A stretch of DNA of 64,000 nucleotides from an uncultured Prochlorococcus sp. (GCA_902536455.1 CACAXN010000005.1:1-64000); one strand, 5' to 3'; shown: positions 10,661-20,482, counted from the first letter of the stretch. A program made the numbers and translations. Notes: generated by a model from the sequence alone, not told the origin.

Positions 10661-11819
10661 TTAAAAATCGATGTTATAAAAATTTTTTTTAATAATATTA
10701 TCAAAATTATAATCTTCAAGAATCTTTACTATTTTTGTACTTGCTCCTCCTTCACCATATGGATTAATTGTTTTTTTTTATTGACTCTTGAAAATCATAT
10801 GAAAGTGCTTTTTTAATAGAATTCATAATTGATTCTTTTTCAGGATGACAATCAATAATAGAATCTGCTTTGATTCTTCCCTTTTGTCTATCTCCAATAT
10901 TAATTGTTGGTTTTTTAAATGAAGGCACTTCAATTATTCCGCTTGATGAGTTTCCTATTACTAAATCTACATGTTGAATGCATGAAAGATATCTTAATTG
11001 GCCTAAGGAGGTGAAGTATTTAGCATTTCTATTTTCTTGCGCAAACTTCTTAATCATCGAAAATAATATTCTTCCATGAGTATCTGAATTAGGCATGGTA
11101 AAAATGAAACCAGTTTCCTTAAATGAAGAAAGAGAATAAAATAATTGATTCATTTGTTCTTCGCTAGTATTAGATTCCAAAGTCACTGGATGAAAAGTGA
11201 TCAGAAAGTTTCTTTTTCTAAGCTTTAAATCTAGAGTCTCCTCTAATTCTTTTTTATCTAGAAGATTAAGTTTTAAAATATTATCAATACCTAAGCCACC
11301 AACATTAAAAACTGTATCAGGCTGCTCGCCTAATTGAATCACCCTTTTTTGATATACATGCGAGGCTACAAAATGAATATGGGACATTTTTGTAATGCTA
11401 TGTCTAATAGCTTCATCTATTGAGCCTTCTGTAGCTTCCCCGCCATGAAGGTGTGCAACTGGTATTCTTGCGACTAAAGCAGCACTTGTTACTGATAAAA
11501 TTTCGTATCTATCTCCAAGGACTAATAAAAGATCTGGCTTTAAATCTTCAAGGGCATCAGCAAAACTTATTAACCCTATACCCATTGACTTTGCAATACT
11601 TGCAGGGGTGTCTGAACTTAATATCATTTCTACTTTTTTATTAACTTTAAAATCATCATCTTCAATTTGTTTAATTGTCAAACCAAATTCAGGAGAGAGG
11701 TGCATACCACAAACGATTAAATTTAAAGTTAATAAATTTGACTTTTTTATCTCCTCCATTACCCATCTAAGCAATCCATATTCGGCTCTTGTGCCTGTAA
11801 CTACACAAATCTTTTTCAT
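10661..11819 (-). pseudogene. neuC: UDP-N-acetylglucosamine 2-epimerase (NeuC/LegG-like), split by a homopolymer frameshift
   Basis: TGTRAEYGLLRWVMEEI, LVLGDRYEILSVTSAALVARIPVAHLHGGE; ORF 10764-11819 stops just after A9 (10771-10779 on + as T9). One fewer A restores ...ESIKKTINPYGEGGASTKIVKILEDYNFDNIIKKNFYNIDF* ending at 10661. Confidence 0.85.
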
Positions 11820-12835
11820 AGGATAATTAAATCGTCTTTATTATATTTTTTTGTAGAGACCTTGCCGATTATTTCATCAATTAACATTGGAGATAAGCCT
11901 GTACCAGGTCTTTTAGTAGTAATATTTTCATAATTAAACTTTTCACCTATTTCAATTTGCCTTGAGGCAATAATAGATTTTCGAACTATAGCCCTAGTTT
12001 TAATCTCACTTATACTAGGGAATTTTCTAGTACTTCCTAGAGCCGTTTCTATATTCCTGATGCTATTAACCATTTTTTTAAATTCAGCTGGCTCTATACT
12101 TGCTTTATGGTCAGGCCCTTCCATTTCTCTATCTAGTGTTAAATGCTTTTCTATTATTCTTCCACCAAGAGCAACTGCTGCAATTGAAACTTCTATTCCA
12201 ATTGTGTGATCAGAGTAACCAACTTCTATGTCAAATGCATTTTTTATGGTTACCATAGATTGAAGATTTACATCTTCCATAGGTGTTGGATACTTAGTAC
12301 TACAATGAAGGACTTTGATTTGGGACTTTTTGCAACCATTAGATATTAAAACATCAATTGCAGTTTCAATCTCACCAAGCGTCGACATTCCAGTGGAGAG
12401 GATAGTGTCTTTTTTAAAACTACCAATTTGCCGTAAATAGGGAAGGTTAGTTATTTCACCGGAAGGTATCTTAAATAATTTCATGTTAAGAGAATTTAAA
12501 ATATTATTGCTTTCAAAATCGAACCCAGTTGACATGAACATTATCTTTTGATCATTAGCATATTGCATAAGTTCTAAATGTTGTTCATAATCGATTTCTA
12601 ATTTTTTGAGCATATCGAATTGGGAAGAAATATTCGGTAAATTCTTTTTTTGATACTCTGCAAGTTCAGCAACTCTAGTAACTATATTTTCTGTTTTAAA
12701 AGTTTGAAACTTTACAGCATCAGCTCCAGCTTTTGCTGCTTCTTTTATTAATCTTTTTGCTAATTTTATATCTCCATTATGATTAACTCCAGCTTCTGCT
12801 ATGACAAAAGTATTAGAAATTTTTTTAAAATTCAT
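11816..12835 (-). CDS. neuB: N-acetylneuraminate/legionaminate synthase
   Basis: FVIAEAGVNHNGDIKLAKRLIKEAAKAGADAVKFQTF; GYSDHTIG; C-terminal SAF-like IASRQIEIGEKF...KRPGTGLSP. Start placed at internal MNFKK (12835) rather than the longer ORF start at 12889. Confidence 0.93.
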   Translation of the reverse strand: MNFKKISNTFVIAEAGVNHNGDIKLAKRLIKEAAKAGADAVKFQTFKTENIVTRVAELAEYQKKNLPNISSQFDMLKKLEIDYEQHLELMQYANDQKIMFMSTGFDFESNNILNSLNMKLFKIPSGEITNLPYLRQIGSFKKDTILSTGMSTLGEIETAIDVLISNGCKKSQIKVLHCSTKYPTPMEDVNLQSMVTIKNAFDIEVGYSDHTIGIEVSIAAVALGGRIIEKHLTLDREMEGPDHKASIEPAEFKKMVNSIRNIETALGSTRKFPSISEIKTRAIVRKSIIASRQIEIGEKFNYENITTKRPGTGLSPMLIDEIIGKVSTKKYNKDDLIIL

Positions 12836-12836
12836 T

Positions 12837-13451
12837 TTATGAGCTTTTATAAATTGTATTAGATGGGATGTTATGCATGACTTTTTCACCAGCAGAAACG
12901 ATCACTCTTTGACCAATATTTATACCTTGTTTAAGGATAGAGCCACTACCTATAAAACTTCCAGATCCAATATGAACATTACCGTTTACTATAGCTCCTG
13001 TTGAAATATGACAATGATCTCCAATTATTGAATCATGCTCAACAATAGAACCTGTATTAATTATGCAATTAAAACCTATTTCTGCTCCGGAATTTATTAT
13101 GGTGTTATGCATAACAATTGTTCCTTTTTTTATAGTTGAATTTGAGGATATAATTGAATTTTTTGATTTTATGGTAGCGATCTTTATAGACATATGTTCA
13201 AGCAAATTAAATAACTTTATCCTAATATTAGGGGATTTTATTTGACCAACACAAACCAAACCATAATCATTTTCTGAAATTAAATCTTTAAGTTGATCAT
13301 CAGATCCAAGTATTTTATATCCCATAAAATCTTCAAAAATTTTATTATTTTTATCAATAATTCCTTTTATTTGATATTTTCCAATGTTTTCAATTATTTC
13401 AATACAAGATTTACAATGTCCGCCAGCCCCAAGCAAAACTATATTTCTCAT
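12837..13451 (-). CDS. neuD: sialic-acid O-acetyltransferase/PglD-like hexapeptide-repeat protein
   Basis: NIVLLGAGGHCKSCIEII N-terminus plus left-handed beta-helix hexapeptide repeats. Confidence 0.85.
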   Translation of the reverse strand: MRNIVLLGAGGHCKSCIEIIENIGKYQIKGIIDKNNKIFEDFMGYKILGSDDQLKDLISENDYGLVCVGQIKSPNIRIKLFNLLEHMSIKIATIKSKNSIISSNSTIKKGTIVMHNTIINSGAEIGFNCIINTGSIVEHDSIIGDHCHISTGAIVNGNVHIGSGSFIGSGSILKQGINIGQRVIVSAGEKVMHNIPSNTIYKSS

Positions 13452-14605
13452 ACTAAATATGCACTGCTAGGTATATTAATAATACGATTTGAAAGCGATT
13501 GAGCAATAGGTAATGGGGCTTTAGGGCATTCTTTAAACATCTTAAGATTAGGAAGTAAATCCCAAGCTGGTCTTGTCATGATTCCATTATCATTCGTATA
13601 TTCAAGAATTTTTTCCAGTTCATTCTCTAACCCCCTATCTAATATCAGAGTTTGTAACCAATAATTACTTCTGCTAAAAGGTGGCTCTTTGAATAAGCTT
13701 ATTCCATTAAAATTTCTAAAAGCATCTTCATATTTAAAAAAAAGATTTCTTTTTGATTTACAAAAATCATCAATTTTTTTTAATTGCGCACATCCTAAAG
13801 CTGCATTAAGGTTTGGCATTCTGTAGTTGTAACCAACTTGATCATGAATATACCTCCATCGATGAGACAATTTTGCTGTACTTGTAATATGCTTTGCTTT
13901 ATTTGCAAGGTTAATATCGTTTGTAAGGATTACTCCTCCACCTCCAGTAGTAATAATCTTATTGCCATTGAAACTTAGGACTCCAAAATCACCAAAAGTA
14001 CCAGTGTGTCGACCATGGTAAAAACTTCCAAGAGATTCTGCAGCGTCTTCAACAACTGGAATTCCAAAGTTTTTAGCAATATCAATTATTTGAATAATTT
14101 CAGAAGGATGTCCAAAAGTATGCATTGGAACAATCGCCGAAATCTTTCTCCCAGTATTTTTATTAATTAAATTTCCAGCAATTTTTTCACAGTTTTTGTC
14201 AAGCCAATTTCCTAAAGATAAGGGATCTATGCCTAATGTTTTTTCATTGCAATCAACAAAATGCGGAATTGCATTAAGATAACTTATTGCATTTGCAGTA
14301 GCAACGAATGTTAAAGCTGGACAGATTACTTCTTCGCCTTCACCTACTCCAGACAATTTCAAAGCAACGTGTAATGCAGAAGTACCATTAACTACGGCTA
14401 TAGCTCTTTTACTTTTAGTGTAAGTTGCAATTTCATTTTCAAATTGATTTACATATTGGCCCACAGTTGATACGAAAGTAGATTCAATACACTTTTTTAG
14501 GTTTTTGACTTCTTCATCATTAAACCTTGGCTCATGAAGAAATTCTCTTTCGCTCATTAGTACAGATTTTATAATATCGGTTATTTTGATCCCAAAATCT
14601 CTCAT
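13448..14605 (-). CDS. legC: LegC-family DegT/DnrJ/EryC1 aminotransferase
   Basis: VSTVGQYVNQFENEIATYTKSKRAIAVVNGTSALHVALKLSGV; VVEDAAESLGSFYHGRHTGTFGDFGVLSFNGNKIITTGGGG. Confidence 0.9.
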   Translation of the reverse strand: MRDFGIKITDIIKSVLMSEREFLHEPRFNDEEVKNLKKCIESTFVSTVGQYVNQFENEIATYTKSKRAIAVVNGTSALHVALKLSGVGEGEEVICPALTFVATANAISYLNAIPHFVDCNEKTLGIDPLSLGNWLDKNCEKIAGNLINKNTGRKISAIVPMHTFGHPSEIIQIIDIAKNFGIPVVEDAAESLGSFYHGRHTGTFGDFGVLSFNGNKIITTGGGGVILTNDINLANKAKHITSTAKLSHRWRYIHDQVGYNYRMPNLNAALGCAQLKKIDDFCKSKRNLFFKYEDAFRNFNGISLFKEPPFSRSNYWLQTLILDRGLENELEKILEYTNDNGIMTRPAWDLLPNLKMFKECPKAPLPIAQSLSNRIINIPSSAYLV

Positions 14606-14629
14606 TTTTAAAAAGTATAAGTAAATTAT

Positions 14630-15616
14630 TTAATAAGCTTTTGTTTTAAAAACATTATTTAGATACCAATCATATGTCTTTTTTATACCAATTTCTAAAT
14701 CAGTTTCTCTTATCATACCTATTAATTTTGTAGTCTTTTCCATATTAGGAGCTCTTCGCATTGGAGAGCCAATCGTATTTTTCTCTTTCTTAATAATGAA
14801 TTTTTTACCAACAACTTTCCAACATATTTGAATTAATTCCTCAATAGAGATCTCGGGAGTCTGCACTCCTAAATTTAATGTTTTATTGATACAAGAGTCA
14901 TTAATAATTATTTTTTTTAAAATTTCAATAGCATCATCGATAAAGCAAAAACATCTCGATTGTTGAGACGATGCAACAGACATTACTTCCCCATTATTTG
15001 TTTCATAAGCTTTTTTTAGTTGTTCAGGAATTACATGAGACATCCCCATTCTTGGACCATAAATATTATGAGGTCTGAATATTATATAAGGCAAACCAGA
15101 TTGTATACACATAGTCTCACCGTAAATTTTAGATAACATGTAGCTTGTTCTTTTCCTAGTTAAAGAGTTAATTGATAATGGTGTATTTTCAGGAGTAGGT
15201 ATTTGCATTCCGAAGTTCTCAAGTGTTCCACTATATACTTCACTTGTAGATGCAAATAATAACTTAGATAAGTTTTTCTGAGCTTTTGAAAGTTTTATAA
15301 TATTATTTAGCATTACCACATTATTTTCTAATACGGAGTAAGGATTATTATTGACATGTTTTACACCTATAATTGCAGCTAGATGAATTATATAATCAAA
15401 ATCTTTATCTATTTGCATTACAGATAATAAATCCATGCAATTTACGTTTATAAATTGAACATTTTTTTTTGAAATTAATTTCTTAAGTAATGTATCTTTG
15501 TTACCTCTAATAAAGTTGTCCAAAATAACAACATTGAAATTTTCTTCGGAAAGAGATAATGCTAAAAAATAACCAATAAATCCTGCCCCTCCTGTTATGA
15601 GAACTTTTTTATTCAC
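14630..15616 (-). CDS. NAD-dependent epimerase/dehydratase (SDR)
   Basis: VLITGGAGFIGYFLAL, FDYIIHLAAIIG, ASTSEVYSG, SKIYGE. Confidence 0.88.
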   Translation of the reverse strand: MNKKVLITGGAGFIGYFLALSLSEENFNVVILDNFIRGNKDTLLKKLISKKNVQFINVNCMDLLSVMQIDKDFDYIIHLAAIIGVKHVNNNPYSVLENNVVMLNNIIKLSKAQKNLSKLLFASTSEVYSGTLENFGMQIPTPENTPLSINSLTRKRTSYMLSKIYGETMCIQSGLPYIIFRPHNIYGPRMGMSHVIPEQLKKAYETNNGEVMSVASSQQSRCFCFIDDAIEILKKIIINDSCINKTLNLGVQTPEISIEELIQICWKVVGKKFIIKKEKNTIGSPMRRAPNMEKTTKLIGMIRETDLEIGIKKTYDWYLNNVFKTKAY

Positions 15617-17013
15617 AATCCATTCCCAACTCCTACAGATTGTAATTTTACACCATTATTCCTAAATTCATTTCGCTTTTTTTTGTCCCAAATCATAAAG
15701 CCATCAAGAATAACTGCATTTCTGTGTTTTGATAGCCATTTTGAGAGATCTAATTCTTTGTATTGTTTATGAGGCACTGTAAAAATTATGCCATCATAAG
15801 TATTAGGTCTTGGTAAAGTATTCTTTATTCTGATTTTTACTTCATCCCAATAATTTACTAAAGGATCATGACAATCAATATTTCCTCCTTCTTTCTTTAT
15901 CTCTTTAAAAATTAATTCAGCAGGTGAATATCTTGTATCAGCTACATTTTCCCTGTAACTTACACCGCAAATAAGTATATTTTTATTATTAAAACTTCCT
16001 CCTAATAATTCTCTCATTCTATTTACAGCGTGTAGAGGCATTTTTGATAATTCACGCAAGGCAAGTTTAGAAAAAGGGAAATCAAGATTTTCTTTAAGCA
16101 ACTCTTTACTTGCTGCTGGAGTAAATGCTGGGTCTTTAGTTAAACAATATCCACCTATCCCAATTCCCGGATATCTAATATTTTTGTGAGTTGGCCTTAT
16201 TTGGATAGCTTGAATAACTTCAAATAAATCTATCCCCACTTTTTCTGCATATCTCGTCCACTCTGCAATAAAAGCAATATTGACTGTTCTATAAGTGTTT
16301 TCTAATAATTTGGATGTTTCAGATGCAAGTGTTGATGATAATTTTGTTAAAGGATACTTTTTTGTATTAATAACTTTACTTAAAAATTTTTCGCAAGCCA
16401 ATGCAGATTCTTCATTAATACCTGAATATACGCGCCAAAAATTAATTATTGAATCATAATATTTCTCTCCAGGCATAACTCTCTCGTAGGAATGGGCTAA
16501 TTTGATTTTTTTTGGATCTAATCCTCTTTTAATAAAACATTCTCTAAGTATTGGCAAAACAATTTCACTGCATGTACCAGGAGGAACAGTAGTTTCTATA
16601 ATAACAAGACATTTTTCGTTTATGAAATTACCAATTGTATTTATAGCTTTCTTAAAGCCATCTAATTCTAATTTTGGCTCATCATTTTTAAATGGCATAT
16701 CAAGATGAATATCTACAACGACAATTTGAGCATTTTTAAATTCACTATTATCTGCAGATGCTCTAAAACTTTTATTCTTAATAGCTTTTTTTAAAAATTT
16801 ATTTAACTTTGGGTCAGTATTCCCAAATGGAAACATACCTGAATTTAATGCATTAATCCTATTAATTCCAATGGGACTTTTTAAATCTATTCCAACTACT
16901 TCAAAGTAATTTTTCTCTTGATGATCTAATGCATTTGATACAGCAATTGCCATGGCAGAACCAACAAAACCTAAACCTTGTATACATACTTTTTGCTTAT
17001 TATATTTTTTCAT
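15613..17013 (-). CDS. UDP-glucose/GDP-mannose dehydrogenase family nucleotide-sugar dehydrogenase
   Basis: VCIQGLGFVGSAMAIAVS, ETTVPPGTCSEI, GIGIGGYCLTKDP, SYRENVADTRYSPA. Confidence 0.9.
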   Translation of the reverse strand: MKKYNKQKVCIQGLGFVGSAMAIAVSNALDHQEKNYFEVVGIDLKSPIGINRINALNSGMFPFGNTDPKLNKFLKKAIKNKSFRASADNSEFKNAQIVVVDIHLDMPFKNDEPKLELDGFKKAINTIGNFINEKCLVIIETTVPPGTCSEIVLPILRECFIKRGLDPKKIKLAHSYERVMPGEKYYDSIINFWRVYSGINEESALACEKFLSKVINTKKYPLTKLSSTLASETSKLLENTYRTVNIAFIAEWTRYAEKVGIDLFEVIQAIQIRPTHKNIRYPGIGIGGYCLTKDPAFTPAASKELLKENLDFPFSKLALRELSKMPLHAVNRMRELLGGSFNNKNILICGVSYRENVADTRYSPAELIFKEIKKEGGNIDCHDPLVNYWDEVKIRIKNTLPRPNTYDGIIFTVPHKQYKELDLSKWLSKHRNAVILDGFMIWDKKKRNEFRNNGVKLQSVGVGNGL

Positions 17014-17699
17014 TTATTTATATTTTTATCGTATTTTATTTTAAGCTTTAATTCTGCTAACATCCAGTCATCCATATCATCAATATCGATCGATCTTTCT
17101 TTTGGCATAATATAGCCAAGAGTTTCAGAATTAATAAATTTTTTTTCTCTTTTATAAAATTCTGCATTACCTAAATATAAAGCACCGTTAATTACAAAAA
17201 CTTCAGATAAATCTTGCCTTCTAGTGACTTTTTCTTTATTGAAAATAGGTTGAATTATTTGTTTACTGTTTAACTCGTACATCCATGATGGATGTTTTGT
17301 GACTTTAGATATAGAGATACAGGATTCTGCATTATGCTTATGTTGTAATTCAATTATATTAAGAATATCATTAATTTCTCTAAGAGGAGATGTTGGTTGT
17401 AGGTATAAAATTTTTTTTGTCTCTGGAATCTTTTCCAGTAAATGCAGAATATTTGAAATTGCTGGACTCTCATCTAATGCAATTTTTTTTGGCCTTAAGA
17501 ATGGAACTTCAGCTCCATAATCTACTGAAACGTTTGCTATCTCATCATCGTCAGTTGAGACTATCACTCTATCAAGAGTTTTTGTTTCTAGTGCTTGTCT
17601 GATTGTCCAAGCTATGAGTGGTTTACCAAAAATTTCTTTGATATTTTTTCTTTTAATACCTTTTGAACCCCCTCGAGCAGGGATTAAACCTATTAGCAT
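17010..17699 (-). CDS. neuA: acylneuraminate (CMP-nonulosonate) cytidylyltransferase
   Basis: LIGLIPARGGSKGIKRKNIKEIFGKPLIAWTI; LQPTSPLRE; DIDDMDDWMLAE. Confidence 0.92.
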   Translation of the reverse strand: MLIGLIPARGGSKGIKRKNIKEIFGKPLIAWTIRQALETKTLDRVIVSTDDDEIANVSVDYGAEVPFLRPKKIALDESPAISNILHLLEKIPETKKILYLQPTSPLREINDILNIIELQHKHNAESCISISKVTKHPSWMYELNSKQIIQPIFNKEKVTRRQDLSEVFVINGALYLGNAEFYKREKKFINSETLGYIMPKERSIDIDDMDDWMLAELKLKIKYDKNINK

Positions 17700-17778
17700 G
17701 ATGTAGATTATAATATTAGATTATCAATTTTAAATCCTATTTTATGTTGAATCAATGTTTTCATAGTTAAAAAAATAT

Positions 17779-18252
17779 TTAACCGCATATCTCTGCGTGT
17801 GCAAGTGCGTACTTTTCTGCATTATTTTTATTAGCTAATTGAATACGTTTTTTATTTTCAATATTGTTTGACCAAGCTCCATAGTATTGCAGATGAGTTT
17901 GTAAATCATGCCCCATTAAATCAGCCAAAACTCTATATGGAATAGCTGGGATAGTTTCCATTGATGCTCTCCATGCAAAAGAATGTCTAAATCCATAAGG
18001 AACATAAGCAGGATTTTTAGTTTTCAATTCTTTCCAGAACCAGAATATATTTAACGTTTTTCCAAAAAATTCTCCGATTAATTTATAACCTTTTTCATCA
18101 TCTGATTTTGCAATAGCTCTATTAATGACATCAGGAAATTTAATTTTTTTAGATTCTAAATCTGCAATTATTTTTTCTCCTTCCAATGGCAAGTTAGGTA
18201 AATTTAAAGGTTCAACAATTCTTGTATGCGGTTCTTCAAGCATTGTTTTCAC
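17779..18252 (-). pseudogene. tyrosine recombinase (phage integrase-like), C-terminal fragment
   Basis: YGFRHSFAWRAS...LADLMGHDLQTHLQYYGAW matches the tyrosine-recombinase R/H...H...Y catalytic C-terminus; N-terminal part absent and 5' end runs into the methyltransferase-derived repeat at about 18245. Confidence 0.75.
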
Positions 18253-18364
18253 AATTTGAACTATATTTATAATGTTTCAAAAATATATCAGGATTATTTG
18301 CATAATTCTTATGATGATTTAAATATAGATCTCTTGTTTCTTCTTCAGATTTTGTGAACTTCAT
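18236..18364 (-). pseudogene. truncated duplicate of the methyltransferase N-terminus (42 codons)
   Basis: Translation MKFTKSEEETRDLYLNHHKNYANNPDIFLKHYKYSSNCENNA* versus MKFTKSEEETRELYLNHHKNYANNPDIFLKHYKYSSSCENYLL at 10426. Confidence 0.88.
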
Positions 18365-18453
18365 AATTCTATATTTTTATTTAAATTTTTATTTTAAAAA
18401 TTATATCAGATACTAATAAAAAGTAATTTCATAATAAAATTCTAAAATTAATC
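18245..18453. repeat. direct repeat copy 2 flanking the nonulosonate module
   Basis: Near-identical to 10307-10516 in the same orientation. Confidence 0.85.
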
Positions 18454-18758
18454 AATCTTTCCAAAATAAAGAAAAAGTCTAAGATGAAGCTCAAGGACTT
18501 GAGAAGAGATTATTAGAGAATTATAATTTTTTTAAAATGCATGATTCCTCAAAAAAAGGGGGCAACCTTTTTGAACCAAGCTAGCTAACAATTATAGCTA
18601 AATTTATTATTGAAAAAAATCAACCACTATTGGAAATTTACCTTTGTCAAAATTACTTTACAAAAGTTGACCATTTAATAACCGAAAAATAAATATTTTA
18701 TTAATCACTAATGATAAAATATCATTATTCAAATTAATTAATAAAAATATAAAAACAA

Positions 18759-20429
18759 ATGATATTTAAATTACGAAATGAATATAAAAATATTTTAAAT
18801 TTAGCAACTTTCTTTTTTTTAATAATATTTTTTATAAGATTTTTAGGAGAACTTTCAAGTGGTAACAATTATAGTTGGGATACAGATCATGAAATGTATT
18901 TTGGAGCTAGGCTTCTCCATGGTGAGCTTCTTTATACAAAGGAAATTCATGATAAGCTACCTTTAGTTCAATATATTTTTGCTTTACCTGCTTATTTTAA
19001 AAGCGTAAGTATTTGGACATTATTTTCAAGTTTGATTTCTATATTTGCATCATTCTCTTTAAGGAATATTTTAAGAAAAATTATTCCAGAATCATGTCCT
19101 AAAGTAGATTTAAATAATATAAATTTTATTTCAAACTTATGTGGCTCTTTTTATCTCTTCGCCATTTCAAATTTAAGTGGATCATTACATATGATCAACC
19201 ATTTTGCTGCTAGTTGTTATTTATTATCATTTACTTCGATTTTAAGTTATTCATATAAATCAAAAAGGAAATCAAAGATATTACAGTTTTTTATTTCCTT
19301 GATTTTTGCATCAATAGCCATTTCATTTAGGCCTTATTACGCTCCATCTTTAGTTTTATTCGGTATATGGATACCACTTAGACAATATGAATATATTAAT
19401 TTATATTCAAAAATTAAAAATGTTAAACCTAAAATTAATAAGACAAAACCTTTAGTACATTTTTGCAAAAAGTTTTTATCTTGGGTAATACTACTTTTGA
19501 TTTTTTTTATTATTCTTAACGCAACGCCATATTTTCCAAATAATCTTAATTTTTTGATTGATGGAATAAGGCATAATTCCACTTCTCTTCAATCCAAAAA
19601 CATATTCTCGATAATAATCGCCCAGTTTTTTTATCTACCTTTTGGATTTACTACATTTACCATTTCAGCTTCAACATTAATTTTTTCTTCTTATTCAACA
19701 TTTACTTTTTTAAAAGAGTACTTTAAAAATAACATAGTAAAAAATGATATTTACAGGTTTGATATATTCTTTATAGGATTCTTATCCCCATTACTTCTTG
19801 AATTAGCGATATTAAATAAGCATTTTTGGGATCATTACTATCAATTATTTCTTCCTTTTATTTCATTTTCACTTGCATTTTTATTATCTTTTTTAGTTAT
19901 AAAATTACCTTTGATAATTAATCTTCAAAGGATTAATAAATATACAATTAATTTTTTTTTAGTATTTTTAATTGCAATTTCTTCTCTCGAAGTCAAAAAT
20001 TCCGCAAAGTCTTTCTCAAACTATAAAAAAATACATCCTATGGAAATTCAAGTAAATGATATTAGAAAATATATCAATCAGAGAGAAAAAAATAATCTAG
20101 GAAAAGACTTCCTGCATATTTCTAATATGTATGTTCATTGGAAATTAGATGAAAGTAGATATGGTTTCCCACATGCTGCAAATATTGGACATATTACTGA
20201 GAATAAATGGACTAACTTAAAAAAATTTTATGATTTTGAACTTCCAAAAAATAAAGATGATATTTGTAAAAAGATAAATGATTCAGGAATATCCATCATA
20301 TTTACAGATAAAAAATCAGGGTCAATAGAAAACTGTTTTAATAATAAAGATTCAAATTATATAAGCTTAGATTCTAATAAATTTAATTCTAAAGAATTAA
20401 AAGCATTTAGTATAAAAGATAAAAAATAA
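18759..20429 (+). CDS. polytopic membrane protein, putative lipid-linked-sugar glycosyltransferase (Gtr/ArnT-like)
   Basis: Many predicted hydrophobic helices; early acidic region GNNYSWDTDHEMYFGARLLHGELLYTKEIHDKLP typical of GT-C enzymes. Confidence 0.6.
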   Translation: MIFKLRNEYKNILNLATFFFLIIFFIRFLGELSSGNNYSWDTDHEMYFGARLLHGELLYTKEIHDKLPLVQYIFALPAYFKSVSIWTLFSSLISIFASFSLRNILRKIIPESCPKVDLNNINFISNLCGSFYLFAISNLSGSLHMINHFAASCYLLSFTSILSYSYKSKRKSKILQFFISLIFASIAISFRPYYAPSLVLFGIWIPLRQYEYINLYSKIKNVKPKINKTKPLVHFCKKFLSWVILLLIFFIILNATPYFPNNLNFLIDGIRHNSTSLQSKNIFSIIIAQFFYLPFGFTTFTISASTLIFSSYSTFTFLKEYFKNNIVKNDIYRFDIFFIGFLSPLLLELAILNKHFWDHYYQLFLPFISFSLAFLLSFLVIKLPLIINLQRINKYTINFFLVFLIAISSLEVKNSAKSFSNYKKIHPMEIQVNDIRKYINQREKNNLGKDFLHISNMYVHWKLDESRYGFPHAANIGHITENKWTNLKKFYDFELPKNKDDICKKINDSGISIIFTDKKSGSIENCFNNKDSNYISLDSNKFNSKELKAFSIKDKK

Positions 20430-20482
20430 AAAATAAAAAATAAAAAATAAAAAAATAAAAAAATAAAAAAATAAAAAAATAA
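20418..20482. repeat. (A5-7 T) simple sequence repeat overlapping a stop codon
   Basis: About four 7-nt units (aaaaaat) followed by about four 8-nt units (aaaaaaat). Confidence 0.9.
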
